A stretch of DNA of 64,000 nt from Streptomyces fuscichromogenes (GCF_014645815.1 NZ_BMML01000033.1:1-64000); one strand, 5' to 3'; shown: positions 25,060 through 33,497, counted from the first letter of the stretch. The notes: generated from the letters alone by a model not told the origin. Made by a program: numbers and translations.

Positions 25060-26165
25060 CCATGGGCCGTCACATCCTTCACCTCCGCGTCGACCTGCCG
25101 GCCGAGCCTGATGCCAGCCTCCCGGAGCGGCTGCGCCGTCTGCTGGAGACCATCACGCCGCGCGTACAGATGATCGAAGCGGACAGCGCCGTTCTTGATC
25201 TCACTGGTGCCCTCCCATACTGGCGGCGCGACGCCCGCGGCCTGACGGAGGTAGTACAGCTGCGTGTGCTCGCGCACCTGGGCCTGCGCAGTTCTGCGGG
25301 CTGCGCAGGCAATCGGATGCTCGCCGCGATGGCCTGCGCCATCACCCCGCCCGGGCAGCTCACCGTAGTAGAGGACTCCCCCGAAGCCATCTCCGTCTTC
25401 CTGCGTCCGCGTCCGGTCCGCGAGTTGCCCGGTGTGGGCGCGCGGACCGCCGCGACGCTCGCCGCGTATGGTCTGCACACCGTCGGCGACGTCGCCGATG
25501 TCCCCCAGCTGACGCTGCAACGTCTGCTCGGCGCCCGGGCCGGCCGCGCCCTCCACGAGCACGCCCAGGGCAGCGACACTCAGGTCGTCGACCCCACCCC
25601 GACCCCGGCGAGCATCAGCAGCGAGCACCGCTTTGACCGCGACGAGCTCGACCCGGCCACCCACCGACGCGCCCTGCTCGCCCTTGCCGACGACCTCGGT
25701 GCCCGGCTTCGTACCTCAAACCAGATCGCGAGTGGCCTGACCTGCACCATCCACTATGCCGACCGGAGCTCCACCCGACGCAACCGTGTCCTGTCAGAGG
25801 CCACTCAGCACACCGTGCTCCTGGCCCGCGCAGCGTACGCGATCTACAACTCCCTCGGGCTTCAGCGCGCGCGGGTCCGCAGCATCGCGCTGCGCGCCGA
25901 TGCCCTTCGGCCGGTCGACCTGGCCACCCGTCAGCTCACCCTCGACGCCGTCGACGACAAGCCTCTCGCGATCGAAGCCGTCGCTGACCGTGCCCGCGCC
26001 CGCTTCGGGCACCAGGTGCTCTACCCCGCTGCCCTCGCCACCAACTCCCGCACCGAGATGCCCAGCACCGGGGACCGGCCGGTCGTCGAACAGACACGAC
26101 CGGAAGACGTCCTCTGGATGACACGGTCGCGTAGAGAGGCGGGTCCGCCACCACGGGGGGAGTGA
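25056..26165 (+). CDS. imuB: ImuB-like, catalytically dead Y-family polymerase homologue
   Basis: A 369-residue protein with the fold of DinB/ImuB. The first motif reads LHLRVDLPAEPD instead of the catalytic DxDxFF, and the second reads EADSAVLDLTG where active enzymes have SIDEAFLD, so both metal-binding positions are lost. The HhH region (RELPGVGARTAATLAAYGL) and little-finger domain are present. In mycobacteria and Caulobacter, ImuB bridges the beta clamp and DnaE2/ImuC. The ATG overlaps the polymerase stop. ImuA' is not seen next to it. Confidence 0.8.
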   Translation: MTMGRHILHLRVDLPAEPDASLPERLRRLLETITPRVQMIEADSAVLDLTGALPYWRRDARGLTEVVQLRVLAHLGLRSSAGCAGNRMLAAMACAITPPGQLTVVEDSPEAISVFLRPRPVRELPGVGARTAATLAAYGLHTVGDVADVPQLTLQRLLGARAGRALHEHAQGSDTQVVDPTPTPASISSEHRFDRDELDPATHRRALLALADDLGARLRTSNQIASGLTCTIHYADRSSTRRNRVLSEATQHTVLLARAAYAIYNSLGLQRARVRSIALRADALRPVDLATRQLTLDAVDDKPLAIEAVADRARARFGHQVLYPAALATNSRTEMPSTGDRPVVEQTRPEDVLWMTRSRREAGPPPRGE

Positions 26166-26175
26166 CGGACCCGCC
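26138..26175 (+). terminator. Hairpin terminator at the end of the mutasome operon
   Basis: GGCGGGTCCG at 26138-26147 pairs perfectly with CGGACCCGCC at 26166-26175, overlapping the last codons of the ImuB-like gene. Confidence 0.65.
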
Positions 26176-26353
26176 TGAATCCACGGTGCCACACCAGCCC
26201 CGTGTATGCGGGCACAGCAGGTGAAGTGCCCCTGGAAGGGATGTGACTTCGTTAGAAGGCCGGGCCCGCAGCAGGGTGAGGGCGGCGTTCACGGACGCGC
26301 GGTATCGGCCCGCTCGTATCCGGGGTGCCGTTGCTGCAAGCGATGCCAGACTC

Positions 26354-27025
26354 TTACAGCACGCGCAGGACGCCGACGACCTTGCCGAGGATTCGCGCGT
26401 CGTCGCCCGGGATCGGGTCGTAGGCAGGATTGCGCGGCATGAGCCAGACCCGGCCGTCCTGCCGGCGCAGCACCTTCACCGTGGCCTCGTCGTCCAGGAG
26501 CGCGGCAACGATGTCGCCGTGATCGGCGCTGTCCTGGCGTTTGACGGTGACGATGTCACCGTCGCAGATCGCCGCATCGACCATGGAATCGCCGGAGACG
26601 GTCAGGGCGAAGACCTCGCCGTCGCCGACAAGCTGCCGAGGCAGAACGAGCACGTCCTCGAACGTCTCCTCGGCAAGCAGCGGGGCACCGGCGGCGATCG
26701 TCCCGACGAGCGGGACCTCGACGGCCGTGTCGCCTCCGCTGCTCAGCTCGGGAGCCCAAGAGGTCCGGACCCGGTAAGCGCGCGGGGTCCGCGGGTCGCG
26801 GTAGAGGACGCCCTTATGCTCCAGCGCCGTCAGCTGATGGGCAACCGAGGACGTGCTGGCGAGCCGGACGGCCTGGCCGATCTCCCGCATCGACGGCGGG
26901 TAGCCCTGCCGCGCGACCGTCTCCGTGATGTAGCGGACGATCGCCGCCTGGCGGACCGTCAGTTCTCCCCCGGCGGTCCGCGGGCCCGGAGGCCGGCCCC
27001 GACGAGGGGTCGTGCTGTCATCCAT
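26354..27025 (-). CDS. lexA: LexA-like SOS repressor/autoprotease
   Basis: A 223-residue protein from ATG 27025 (GGAGG upstream). The N-terminal winged helix contains the canonical GYPPSMREIGQAV and ASTSSVAHQL. The cleavage site is A112-G113, the nucleophile S147 in VSGDSM and the general base K184 in ATVKVL, so self-cleavage is expected. It is a second, accessory LexA rather than a housekeeping locus, convergent with the DnaE2/ImuB operon. No canonical LexA box was found upstream, though CACAGATG and CACAGGTG partial sites occur within 80 bp of the start. Confidence 0.92.
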   Translation of the reverse strand: MDDSTTPRRGRPPGPRTAGGELTVRQAAIVRYITETVARQGYPPSMREIGQAVRLASTSSVAHQLTALEHKGVLYRDPRTPRAYRVRTSWAPELSSGGDTAVEVPLVGTIAAGAPLLAEETFEDVLVLPRQLVGDGEVFALTVSGDSMVDAAICDGDIVTVKRQDSADHGDIVAALLDDEATVKVLRRQDGRVWLMPRNPAYDPIPGDDARILGKVVGVLRVL

Positions 27026-27066
27026 GCCGACACCTCCGCATCTGTGCAAGATCCGTTGGCGCGACT

Positions 27067-27408
27067 TTAACCCGCCACCTGTGACAAATGGAACACTCTT
27101 TCGGGTTTCGGGTGAGGCGGTTGATAACCCGGAGGCGTCCCGGTGCCGTCGAAGGCGGTGAGCCTGGACGCCCAGTCCTGGATGTGTAGGGGCTCGAAGT
27201 GCCAGACGAGATCGCCGATGTAGCGGAACCAGTCCTGCTTCCAGCCGGGCAGGGCCTCCCGCCCGGCGAGGCGGAGGCCGTAACGGTACTTGGTGTCCTC
27301 GTCCCAGACCCGGCCGATGCCCTCCTGGCCGTCGGGCCGTACGTACGCCCCGGAGAGCCAGCCGGTGAGAACGGCGTACGGGTCCGGGGCGCGCGTCGCG
27401 TAGTTCAT
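27067..27408 (-). CDS. Unknown Trp/Tyr-rich protein
   Basis: A 113-residue protein; ATG 27408 follows GAAGGTGG. Contains DPYAVLTGWLSGAYVRPDG and KQDWFRYIGDLVWHFEPLHI, an alpha/beta pattern without recognised motifs. Located 41 bp upstream of the LexA-like gene on the same strand and just after a GNAT gene, possibly one operon. Confidence 0.5.
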   Translation of the reverse strand: MNYATRAPDPYAVLTGWLSGAYVRPDGQEGIGRVWDEDTKYRYGLRLAGREALPGWKQDWFRYIGDLVWHFEPLHIQDWASRLTAFDGTGTPPGYQPPHPKPERVFHLSQVAG

Positions 27409-27457
27409 CGCGCCACCTTCTGGAGCGGATGCCGTGGGGCTGCGGGCGGCGGGGCGC

Positions 27458-28333
27458 TCAGCCACGGGGCCAGGCCTGGCTCCCGAGGAAGGCATCGAAC
27501 ATGGCGCGGGCGCGTTCCGGCCCGTAGAGGGTCATCTGCTGCTGCATGAGGGCTTCGATGCGTTCCTTCATCTCGGTGAGCTCCTGCGGAGTGTCCAGGT
27601 GCGAGGGGTCGAACGGCTCCTCGACACCGACCACTGCCGGGAACGGCTGTTCCTCGGTCCCGATGTCGTAGGCGCGGACCTCCGGGACGAGCGGCAGCAC
27701 GATCATGCGGGAGCCCTCCGTCAGGCTGAGCGCGGCGGCGGAGGGCGCGTACAGATTGCCGACCTTCTCCCGCAGGAAGAACCCGACCCTCTCCGGCGGG
27801 GAGACGATGAACCCCCACCGCTCGTACATGTTCGCCAGATCGTCGTCCCACACGTAGCCGGTCAGCATCCGGCGGCCGCGCTGGCGCTCGATGTCGGCGG
27901 CCGCCGACACCAGCTGTCGGCCGATGCCCTGCCCGCGGGAGGCGGGCGCCACCGCCATGAAGGCCAGATGTGCGGTGACCGCGTTGACCCGGTCGAACAT
28001 CTTGCGCTGCATGCCAACCTGTTGGGCATGCAGGTTCGGGTGGGCTTTCAGTTCGTCCAGGTGCTCGCCCGGCTTCGAGCCGAGGCTGCCGGCCTGTACG
28101 AGCGCGGCGCCCAGCAGGGTGCGGCGCCGCTCGAAGACCAGGATGCGGAACGGCTCGTCGAACCGGGCCGTGTCGACCTTGTTGTCGATGAGCTGGCAGG
28201 ACACGGCCAGCTGCACCCGGTCCTGTTCGTCCCGGGCCACTTCCGCGAGCAGGTTCCGGACAGCGTCGCCTTCTCCGGCACGAGCCGGGCGTACGCCCGA
28301 CGTTTCCCCCTTGCGCGCCTTGACCCGCCCCAT
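27458..28333 (-). CDS. GNAT-family N-acetyltransferase
   Basis: A 291-residue protein. The GNAT fold is seen from about residue 13 to 175: the acetyl-CoA-binding loop SRGQGIGRQL lies after LAFMAVAP, and MYERWGF is the typical C-terminal strand. The remaining ~110 residues, ending in a helix-rich EELTEMKERIEALMQQQ-like segment, are not recognised. Substrate unknown. Confidence 0.8.
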   Translation of the reverse strand: MGRVKARKGETSGVRPARAGEGDAVRNLLAEVARDEQDRVQLAVSCQLIDNKVDTARFDEPFRILVFERRRTLLGAALVQAGSLGSKPGEHLDELKAHPNLHAQQVGMQRKMFDRVNAVTAHLAFMAVAPASRGQGIGRQLVSAAADIERQRGRRMLTGYVWDDDLANMYERWGFIVSPPERVGFFLREKVGNLYAPSAAALSLTEGSRMIVLPLVPEVRAYDIGTEEQPFPAVVGVEEPFDPSHLDTPQELTEMKERIEALMQQQMTLYGPERARAMFDAFLGSQAWPRG

Positions 28334-28513
28334 GTGCGTCTCCTTCGGTGTCGGTGGTGTGCGGCGCTCCGGTGAAGCGGCTCATCGGAGTTGATGCCGT
28401 CGGGATTCTCCCGCTCCGGCCGGTGCATGGCGAAATCCTGTGAAAGGTTCCCGCCGGACACGGCAGCTGGCTGGCCCCGGGGCCCCGCGGGGCCTGTGGC
28501 CCCACCGGCAAAG

Positions 28514-28545
28514 TGTCCAATGCTGGACATGTACAGTAGTGGACA
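28514..28545 (+). promoter_or_regulatory. Promoter with inverted-repeat operator and leaderless start
   Basis: TGTCCA at 28514 and TGGACA at 28524 form an inverted repeat with a 4-bp spacer; a third TGGACA lies at 28540. TACAGT (28532-28537) is a -10 box exactly 7 nt before the ATG at 28545. The mRNA is probably leaderless and regulated by a repressor, perhaps the HTH-containing product itself. Confidence 0.55.
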
Positions 28546-29108
28546 TGTTGAAGACCTATGCCGTGGTCGTCACCCCGCAGAACCATCCCCCTGCCCTCAT
28601 CGGTCCGTTCATCGCCGAGAGCAACGCCAAGCGCTACGCCGGGCGGATCGCCGCGTTCGAGAGCCGACGCACGACGAGCGAAGTCGAGGCCTTCGTCGCG
28701 GTCGCCCACCCGGGCCGCGAGTACCTGGACCCGCGGGTGCCCACCGACCCCTGGACCCTGGGCAGGCTGATCGACCAAGAGGAAGACCAGGACGTCTTCC
28801 CCAGTCTGTACGCCCGCCTGCACGCCCAGCTCGGGGGCGACGTCGCGGAAGATGTGTGGTCGCGGGCCACCGGGTGGGGAGGGAACGAGACCTCAGGCCG
28901 CGAGCAGCTCCTTGCCTCGGCCGAGGACTGGCGCACCCAACGCCTCGGTGCCGCTCTGGCGCTCAAGCGCATCGCGGTCGAGCTGTGGAACGACGGCATG
29001 GAGAACGTCCAGGACATCCGGCGTGCGACTGGCCTGTCGCGCACCACTGTCTATGAAGCGCTCCGCGGCGCCGGTATCGATCCCGCCGCGCGCGATGCCG
29101 AGCAGTAA
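28545..29108 (+). CDS. Protein with C-terminal HTH
   Basis: A 187-residue protein. The N-terminal half is alpha/beta (LKTYAVVVTPQNHPPALIG) with no recognised family. The C-terminal ~40 residues form an HTH (MENVQDIRRATGLSRTTVYE) typical of recombinase or sigma-type DNA binding. No ribosome-binding site precedes the ATG, in line with a leaderless transcript. Confidence 0.6.
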   Translation: MLKTYAVVVTPQNHPPALIGPFIAESNAKRYAGRIAAFESRRTTSEVEAFVAVAHPGREYLDPRVPTDPWTLGRLIDQEEDQDVFPSLYARLHAQLGGDVAEDVWSRATGWGGNETSGREQLLASAEDWRTQRLGAALALKRIAVELWNDGMENVQDIRRATGLSRTTVYEALRGAGIDPAARDAEQ

Positions 29109-29280
29109 GGAACAGACCGGCCACCGCCACCAAGAGCAATGAGGTGGCTGAGTGCCGTACGGACAGTGCGGAACGGCGCCCCGCCCCTCCCACGCATTAT
29201 CCAACCCGGGGCCGGTTGTCAGTGGGGGCTGGCACACTCTCTCTCGACCGCATCGCTCCGGAGGGGACGGCACGCCGCGT

Positions 29281-29619
29281 ATGGAGACGCTCAGGGAGAC
29301 AGTCACATTCGGCTCCGCCGGCCCCGGAGCAATCGCCTTCGCGATGACGGCCGGTCTGATCTACAGCCCGCGGATGCGCAAGGAACAGGGTCTGTCCAGC
29401 GGCCGGGTCTTCCTCGTGGCGTGGGTGCTCGTGCTCACCGCGGTGTCCCTGGCTCCGTGGGCCCTCTCCCACGTCGTCGACGGCCATGCACCCGACGACG
29501 TGTTCACCTCTTGGGCCATCGGCTTCCCGATCGGCATCGTCCTCGGCTCCTTTGGCGGGATCCTGTGGACCCGCTCCGCCCTCAAGGCGCACTTCCCCGA
29601 ACGGTACGGACAGCGATAA
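29281..29619 (+). CDS. Small membrane protein, three transmembrane helices
   Basis: 112 residues from ATG 29281. Helices at about 13-29, 42-63 and 77-99 (FLVAWVLVLTAVSLAPWAL; SWAIGFPIGIVLGSFGGILW). Short basic loops; no catalytic residues recognised. Followed by a perfect terminator. Confidence 0.6.
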   Translation: METLRETVTFGSAGPGAIAFAMTAGLIYSPRMRKEQGLSSGRVFLVAWVLVLTAVSLAPWALSHVVDGHAPDDVFTSWAIGFPIGIVLGSFGGILWTRSALKAHFPERYGQR

Positions 29620-29635
29620 GCGCACACCGCAGGAC

Positions 29636-29671
29636 GGAGGCCGTCACCCCCAGATCGGGGTGACGGCCTCC
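29636..29671. terminator. Strong hairpin terminator
   Basis: A perfect 15-bp stem (GGAGGCCGTCACCCC) with a 6-nt loop, directly after the membrane-protein gene. Confidence 0.75.
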
Positions 29672-29688
29672 GCACGTGCCGACTGGAG

Positions 29689-29910
29689 TCACCTGGACTG
29701 GATCCACCAGTACAGGGAACCCCCGACTGCGGTCCCGACTCCGCCGACCACGCCGAGCACGAATCGCCAGGCAAGCGGCTTACTGCGCCGGACTACTCGG
29801 GCGGGCAGACCATGCCCGCGGACGACAGGAATCGGTGTTGCCCCGGGCGCTGGACTTTGTGACGAGCCCAATCCGGGTGTGAGTACGCCGAACGGTGCCT
29901 CGCTTCCCAA
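29689..29910 (-). CDS. Possible small single-span membrane protein
   Basis: 73 residues from a TTG at 29910 that lies in the middle of a large palindrome; the true start is uncertain. The C-terminus is a convincing glycine-rich membrane helix (VLGVVGGVGTAVGGSLYWWI). Might be real or a chance frame. Confidence 0.35.
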   Translation of the reverse strand: MGSEAPFGVLTPGLGSSQSPAPGATPIPVVRGHGLPARVVRRSKPLAWRFVLGVVGGVGTAVGGSLYWWIQSR

Positions 29911-29936
29911 GGGAAGCGAGGCACCGTTCGGCGTAC
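29883..29936. repeat. 54-bp palindrome with perfect 26-bp arms
   Basis: Arms at 29883-29908 and 29911-29936 are exact reverse complements around a 2-nt AA centre. It sits 33 bp upstream of the HTH-TPR regulator at 29970. It is much longer than usual terminators and lacks a T-tract. It may be a bidirectional terminator, a cruciform or a regulatory site. Confidence 0.85.
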
Positions 29937-29969
29937 CGTTCCGAGTGTCGAGTCAGAACGGAGCCCAGT

Positions 29970-31214
29970 ATGCCTCTCTCCAGTGACGAGCACATCGGGA
30001 CACGTGTACGGATCGCCAGAAACGCCGCAGGACTCACGCAAGTTGAGCTTGCCGATTTCGTGAACCACACCGAAGGGTGGATGGCGAACGTCGAGTCGGG
30101 CCGCCAGCCCCTCGACCGGTACTCGGTGATCACCGCGATTGCCGACCGGTGCGACGTGGATGTTGTCTGGCTTCTCGGCCAGCCCTACCGTCTCCAGCGC
30201 AACGAGGGCAATCTCGCCCATGCCCACATTCCAGCACTGCGTACCGGCCTGCGCCGGGCCGGACTGATCCTGTCCGGACACCCCGGTCTGAGCCCGCAAG
30301 GTCCGCAGGTGGAGCTCGACGCCCTGCGGGTCCGCTCCCGCAACACCAACGTCGCGCGCCAGGCGGCCGACCTGCCCAAGGTCGCAACTCTGCTGCCCCC
30401 GACGGTGGAGGACCTCAACACCGCGCTGCTCGTCGCCGACGAGCGGAGCCGCGAGGACGTCCTGCGCCTCCTGGTCGACGCGGCCCGCACCGCACGGATG
30501 GCGTTGAACCAGCTGGGCTACCCGGATCTGGCGTGGATCGCTGCCGAGGTCGCGGCCGGCGCCGCCGCGCAGCTGGACGACCCGGTCGTCAAGGCCTCGG
30601 TGGCGTGGGACCGATGCGGGGCCCTGCTTCATCAGGCGAGCTTGCGGGAGACGGTGGCGGTCGCCGATGCCGCGCTGCAGGACCTGGAGCCGTACACGTC
30701 GGGTCGCGCGACCCAGGATGCGGCGGTCTCCCTGCGGGGCGCTCTCCACTTGCGGTGCGCCATCGCTCACGCGCGCGGCAACCAGCAGACGGACGCCTGG
30801 GCCCGGATCGACGCGGCCCTCGACGACGCCGACCGGCTCGGCGACCGCTGGTACGACGTCGATGCGCACACCGTGTTCGGCCGGGGCACCGTGGCCGTGC
30901 ACGCGGCGGAGGCCGGCGTCGAGGTCGACCAGCCCGACACGGGCCTGCGGAAGGTGCCGAACGTCAACGTCGGCGACGTCCCCAGCCGCGAACGGCGCAC
31001 GCACTTCGCCATCGATGAGGCACGTGCCCTGCATCGCATGGGCAGGAGCGGGAGCGCGGTCACGAAGCTGAGGGCGGCCGCGGCGGAGGCACCGTTCTAT
31101 GTGCACTCGGACCCCATGGCCAGGGCTCTTGTCAGTGACCTCGCCCGGGTCGGCGTCCCCTCCCAGGCCGGCGCGCTCTCCGGGCTCATCCGCCACATGG
31201 AGCTGGTGCACTGA
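29970..31214 (+). CDS. XRE-family HTH regulator with C-terminal TPR-like domain
   Basis: A 414-residue protein; ATG 29970. Residues 8-65 form an XRE HTH (TRVRIARNAAGLTQVELADF, then GWMANVESG). The remainder is helical and resembles TPR sensor domains of Streptomyces regulators, with repeated RxALxLRCAIAHA-type helices. Starts 33 bp after a very large palindrome. Likely a ligand- or peptide-responsive transcription factor; the target genes may be the primase-like/DUF6415-like pair downstream. Confidence 0.8.
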   Translation: MPLSSDEHIGTRVRIARNAAGLTQVELADFVNHTEGWMANVESGRQPLDRYSVITAIADRCDVDVVWLLGQPYRLQRNEGNLAHAHIPALRTGLRRAGLILSGHPGLSPQGPQVELDALRVRSRNTNVARQAADLPKVATLLPPTVEDLNTALLVADERSREDVLRLLVDAARTARMALNQLGYPDLAWIAAEVAAGAAAQLDDPVVKASVAWDRCGALLHQASLRETVAVADAALQDLEPYTSGRATQDAAVSLRGALHLRCAIAHARGNQQTDAWARIDAALDDADRLGDRWYDVDAHTVFGRGTVAVHAAEAGVEVDQPDTGLRKVPNVNVGDVPSRERRTHFAIDEARALHRMGRSGSAVTKLRAAAAEAPFYVHSDPMARALVSDLARVGVPSQAGALSGLIRHMELVH

Positions 31215-31237
31215 CCCGTCGTCACCCGTTGCTGAAA

Positions 31238-31262
31238 CGCCCCCTAGAAAATCTAGGGGGCG
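31238..31262. terminator. Hairpin terminator
   Basis: CGCCCCCTAGA pairs perfectly with TCTAGGGGGCG around AAA, 23 bp after the HTH-TPR gene. Confidence 0.75.
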
Positions 31263-31334
31263 CGGTGCGTTCCGGGCTCCATCCTCGTGATCGTCACGAT
31301 CCGTACCTAGGTGATCACTTGGGGGTGTCGGCCG

Positions 31335-31922
31335 ATGGAGCCGATCAACACCCGCGCTCCGGCTGCTGCCGCTCGCGCCTACGTCCAACTCGGCTGGCCG
31401 GTGTCGTTAGGCCACCGCCTACGCCCTCGCCAGGGCTGCACCTGCGAGAACCGAGACTGCCCGACCCCGGGCGCCCATCCGGTGGTTTCTCCCGGTCCCC
31501 GGCTCGTCGAGGCCTCGGTCGAGGAGATGCTGCAGTCAACGCCCGGGGGCTCGCTCATCGCGTCCACCACCCACTTCGACGCCGTGCTGATGCCCTTCCG
31601 GGTCGGGATGGTGGCCATGCTGCAGCTCGACCGGATTGGTCGGGTCCCGTGCCTGGTCACGCACGGGAGGACCGCGGCTCTGCTGGTGCTGCCGGCAACA
31701 GGGCGGTACGCGGCCGTCCATGACGGGGTCGAGGTTCGGACGGGCCCCGAAGGGTGGATCGCCCTCCCGCCGAGCAACGGCGCCATCTGGGACACACAGC
31801 CCTGGGTCGAGTCGACGAACACCCCGCACCCCCTCATGCACGGTGAGGACGTCGGCCGCGAGGTGACGGCCGCGTACAGGATGGCCATAGGGACCTCGGA
31901 AACCGAGGGGGCCCTGCGGTGA
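31335..31922 (+). CDS. Primase/polymerase-like N-terminal domain protein
   Basis: A 195-residue protein from ATG 31335. The N-terminus (AARAYVQLGWPVSLGHRLRP, then CTCENRDCPTPGAHP) matches the Cys/His-containing start of bifunctional primase-polymerase domains, but the protein is short and the catalytic acidic triad is not evident. In Streptomyces such proteins often sit beside an HTH-TPR regulator and a DUF6415 protein, as here. The role may be regulatory rather than DNA synthesis. Confidence 0.65.
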   Translation: MEPINTRAPAAAARAYVQLGWPVSLGHRLRPRQGCTCENRDCPTPGAHPVVSPGPRLVEASVEEMLQSTPGGSLIASTTHFDAVLMPFRVGMVAMLQLDRIGRVPCLVTHGRTAALLVLPATGRYAAVHDGVEVRTGPEGWIALPPSNGAIWDTQPWVESTNTPHPLMHGEDVGREVTAAYRMAIGTSETEGALR

Positions 31923-32269
31923 CCGCGACGACGCCCCGGCCCGCGGACGCAATCGACATCGCCACGATCCGGGCGACGTGCGAGCGCGTGCTCTGGAGCC
32001 CAAGCCGGTTTTCCACAGAAGAGACCGAACGCCTGAACAGCCTGGTCCTCGGGCACATCCAGCTGCTCGTGCCTGAGCTGAGCTCGGTCACCTCCCACCT
32101 CTCGGCGGACGACCAAGACGTCGCGGCGCACGTCCTGGCAGAGACCGAACGACGCCTGCAGCTCCCGAGGAACACACCCACCTACCTCTGGGACATGGCT
32201 GTCCAGTGCAGGGCCATCGTGACTCTGTACGACTGGGCCAAGTGCGCCCCGGAACCGTCCCCAGTCTGA
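31919..32269 (+). CDS. DUF6415-like protein
   Basis: A 116-residue protein, GTG start overlapping the preceding stop by 4 bp. Helical, with the profile IDIATIRATCERVL, then ERLNSLVLGHIQLLVPEL, seen in DUF6415-type Streptomyces proteins. Function of the family is unknown. Confidence 0.6.
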   Translation: MTATTPRPADAIDIATIRATCERVLWSPSRFSTEETERLNSLVLGHIQLLVPELSSVTSHLSADDQDVAAHVLAETERRLQLPRNTPTYLWDMAVQCRAIVTLYDWAKCAPEPSPV

Positions 32270-32318
32270 CCACCACCCAGACAGCCCGATGCCTTTCCCC
32301 CGAGGGCACGGGCCGCCA

Positions 32319-32362
32319 GGAGCCCCCCGGCCGGTCGCCCACCCGACCCGGCTGGGGGCTCC
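32319..32362 (+). terminator. Hairpin terminator
   Basis: GGAGCCCCC at 32319 pairs with GGGGGCTCC ending at 32362; flanking GGCCGG/CCGG extends the stem. Lies 49 bp after the DUF6415-like gene. Confidence 0.6.
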
Positions 32363-32436
32363 GCCACGTTCGGGCCGCATACTTCGACGCGAGAGAGGCC
32401 GCGGGCACCGCGCGGGGGAACTGCAAGGAGAAGACG

Positions 32437-33002
32437 TTGTCGAAGCTGACCCTCGTTGATCTGACCGACCTTCCGACCAGGCCCGCGCCGCGATCGTGTT
32501 CACCGCGGCCGGCATCGACGCCTGCCTGCGCACCCTCCTGCGCGACTCCCTGCCGACCCTGCTGGCCACGCCCGGCGACGCGCACTTCCTGGCCAACCGC
32601 CTCACCGGCGAGCTGACGAAGGCCACCAAGACCGCCGTCACCGACATCGACCCGCGCTCCGCCCTGATCGACCTCTACGTCGAGGACCTGACCGGCTCCA
32701 GTATCCAGGGCGCCAAGGACTTGACCCGCTGCCGCAATGCCCTCGGCCTCAAGAAGGACCCCGCCCTCGACGACGCGATACTCACCGGCCACCAGCCGTT
32801 TTTCAACGCCCGCCACGAAGTCGTCCACGAACTCGACCTCGTCGACCCCTCCGGCAAGGGCACCCGCGGGCGCCGGCACCGCGACCTGGCGGCCGTCGGC
32901 GCGCAGTGCGACGGCGCCCTGCAGTTGATGCACGCCTTCATCGCGCCCACCGCCCGCACCGTCAAGGCCGCCCGCCGTACCACGGGAGGGAGTACCCCGT
33001 GA
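32437..33002 (+). pseudogene. Frameshifted HEPN-type gene
   Basis: TTG 32437 has a near-ideal AAGGAGAAGACG site and starts LSKLTLVDLTDLP, but the protein-like sequence then continues in another frame (DQARAAIVFTAAGIDACLR, from about 32475). The second frame is open from 32460 to the stop at 33000 and, from GTG 32496, gives 168 residues. It contains NARHEVVHELD, an Rx4H HEPN signature. A single-base shift near 32470 joins the two parts. Either the gene is broken or it starts at 32496 as a shortened protein. Confidence 0.55.
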
Positions 33003-33079
33003 CGGCCGGTACGGTTCGCGGCTGAGCAGCTCGGCGTCGTGGCGGCAGGTCAGGAGTCGTATGCCCAGCTCCGGCCGGT

Positions 33080-33271
33080 CTGCCGGTACTGCTCGACGGG
33101 GAGGGCTCGACACCGGGGCGCATCCGGCTCCGATACAGCAGACCGTTGAGGTGGTCGATCTCGTGGGCGATGAGCCGGGCGAGGCCTCGTTCATACGCGG
33201 TGGTGACGGTGGTGCCGTCCAAAGCTGTGGTCTCGATGGTGATGCGCAGCGGGCGGGAACCGCGAGCAGCC
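33080..33271 (-). pseudogene. Peptide deformylase relic
   Basis: The frame reads YERGLARLIAHEIDHLNGLL, the metal-binding HExDH motif III of peptide deformylase, preceded by LRITIETTALDG. An in-frame stop lies just upstream and the first two motifs are missing; the C-terminus diverges after RMRPG. Only a fragment of the gene remains. Confidence 0.65.
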
Positions 33272-33345
33272 TATGAGCCGCGCCCCCCGATGCCGTGTCC
33301 GCGGGGTGCGGCGCCGGACCGGCGGTACGGGCTCGGCGCCGCGGG

Positions 33346-33349
33346 CTAG
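33346..33349. repeat. Left CTAG target duplication of the IS5-type element
   Basis: CTAG here and at 35384-35387 flank the inverted repeats, matching the YTAR target preference of the IS5 group. Confidence 0.75.
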
Positions 33350-33419
33350 GACGTGTCTCTCAACTTCGTTGGGGCATCAGGGGCTTCGCCGATGCTCGTA
33401 GACTCATGACGTGGCATTC

Positions 33420-33449
33420 ATGAGCACCCCGCACTGCTGCTTCCTGTGA
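33420..33449 (+). CDS. Possible 9-residue leader peptide upstream of the methyltransferase
   Basis: ATG 33420 reads MSTPHCCFL then stop, 158 bp upstream of the methyltransferase. TAGACT (33399-33404) is a plausible -10. A stem-loop follows directly. Short peptide plus stem-loop before an rRNA methyltransferase is the typical layout of antibiotic-inducible attenuation. The ribosome-binding site is weak. Confidence 0.35.
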   Translation: MSTPHCCFL

Positions 33450-33456
33450 TCGGAAG

Positions 33457-33497
33457 ACACCGAGGGCGATGCCGGACGGCGTCGCCCTCCTTGGTGT
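33457..33497 (+). promoter_or_regulatory. Stem-loop in the methyltransferase leader
   Basis: ACACC plus AGGGCGA (33457-33469) pairs with TCGCCCT plus GGTGT (33482-33497). It starts 8 nt after the leader peptide stop. It could be an attenuator or anti-attenuator; no T-tract follows. Confidence 0.4.

Noticed and set aside
33003..33222. Intact peptide deformylase gene
   Set aside because: Only motif III is present; an in-frame stop and missing motifs I and II show it is a fragment.
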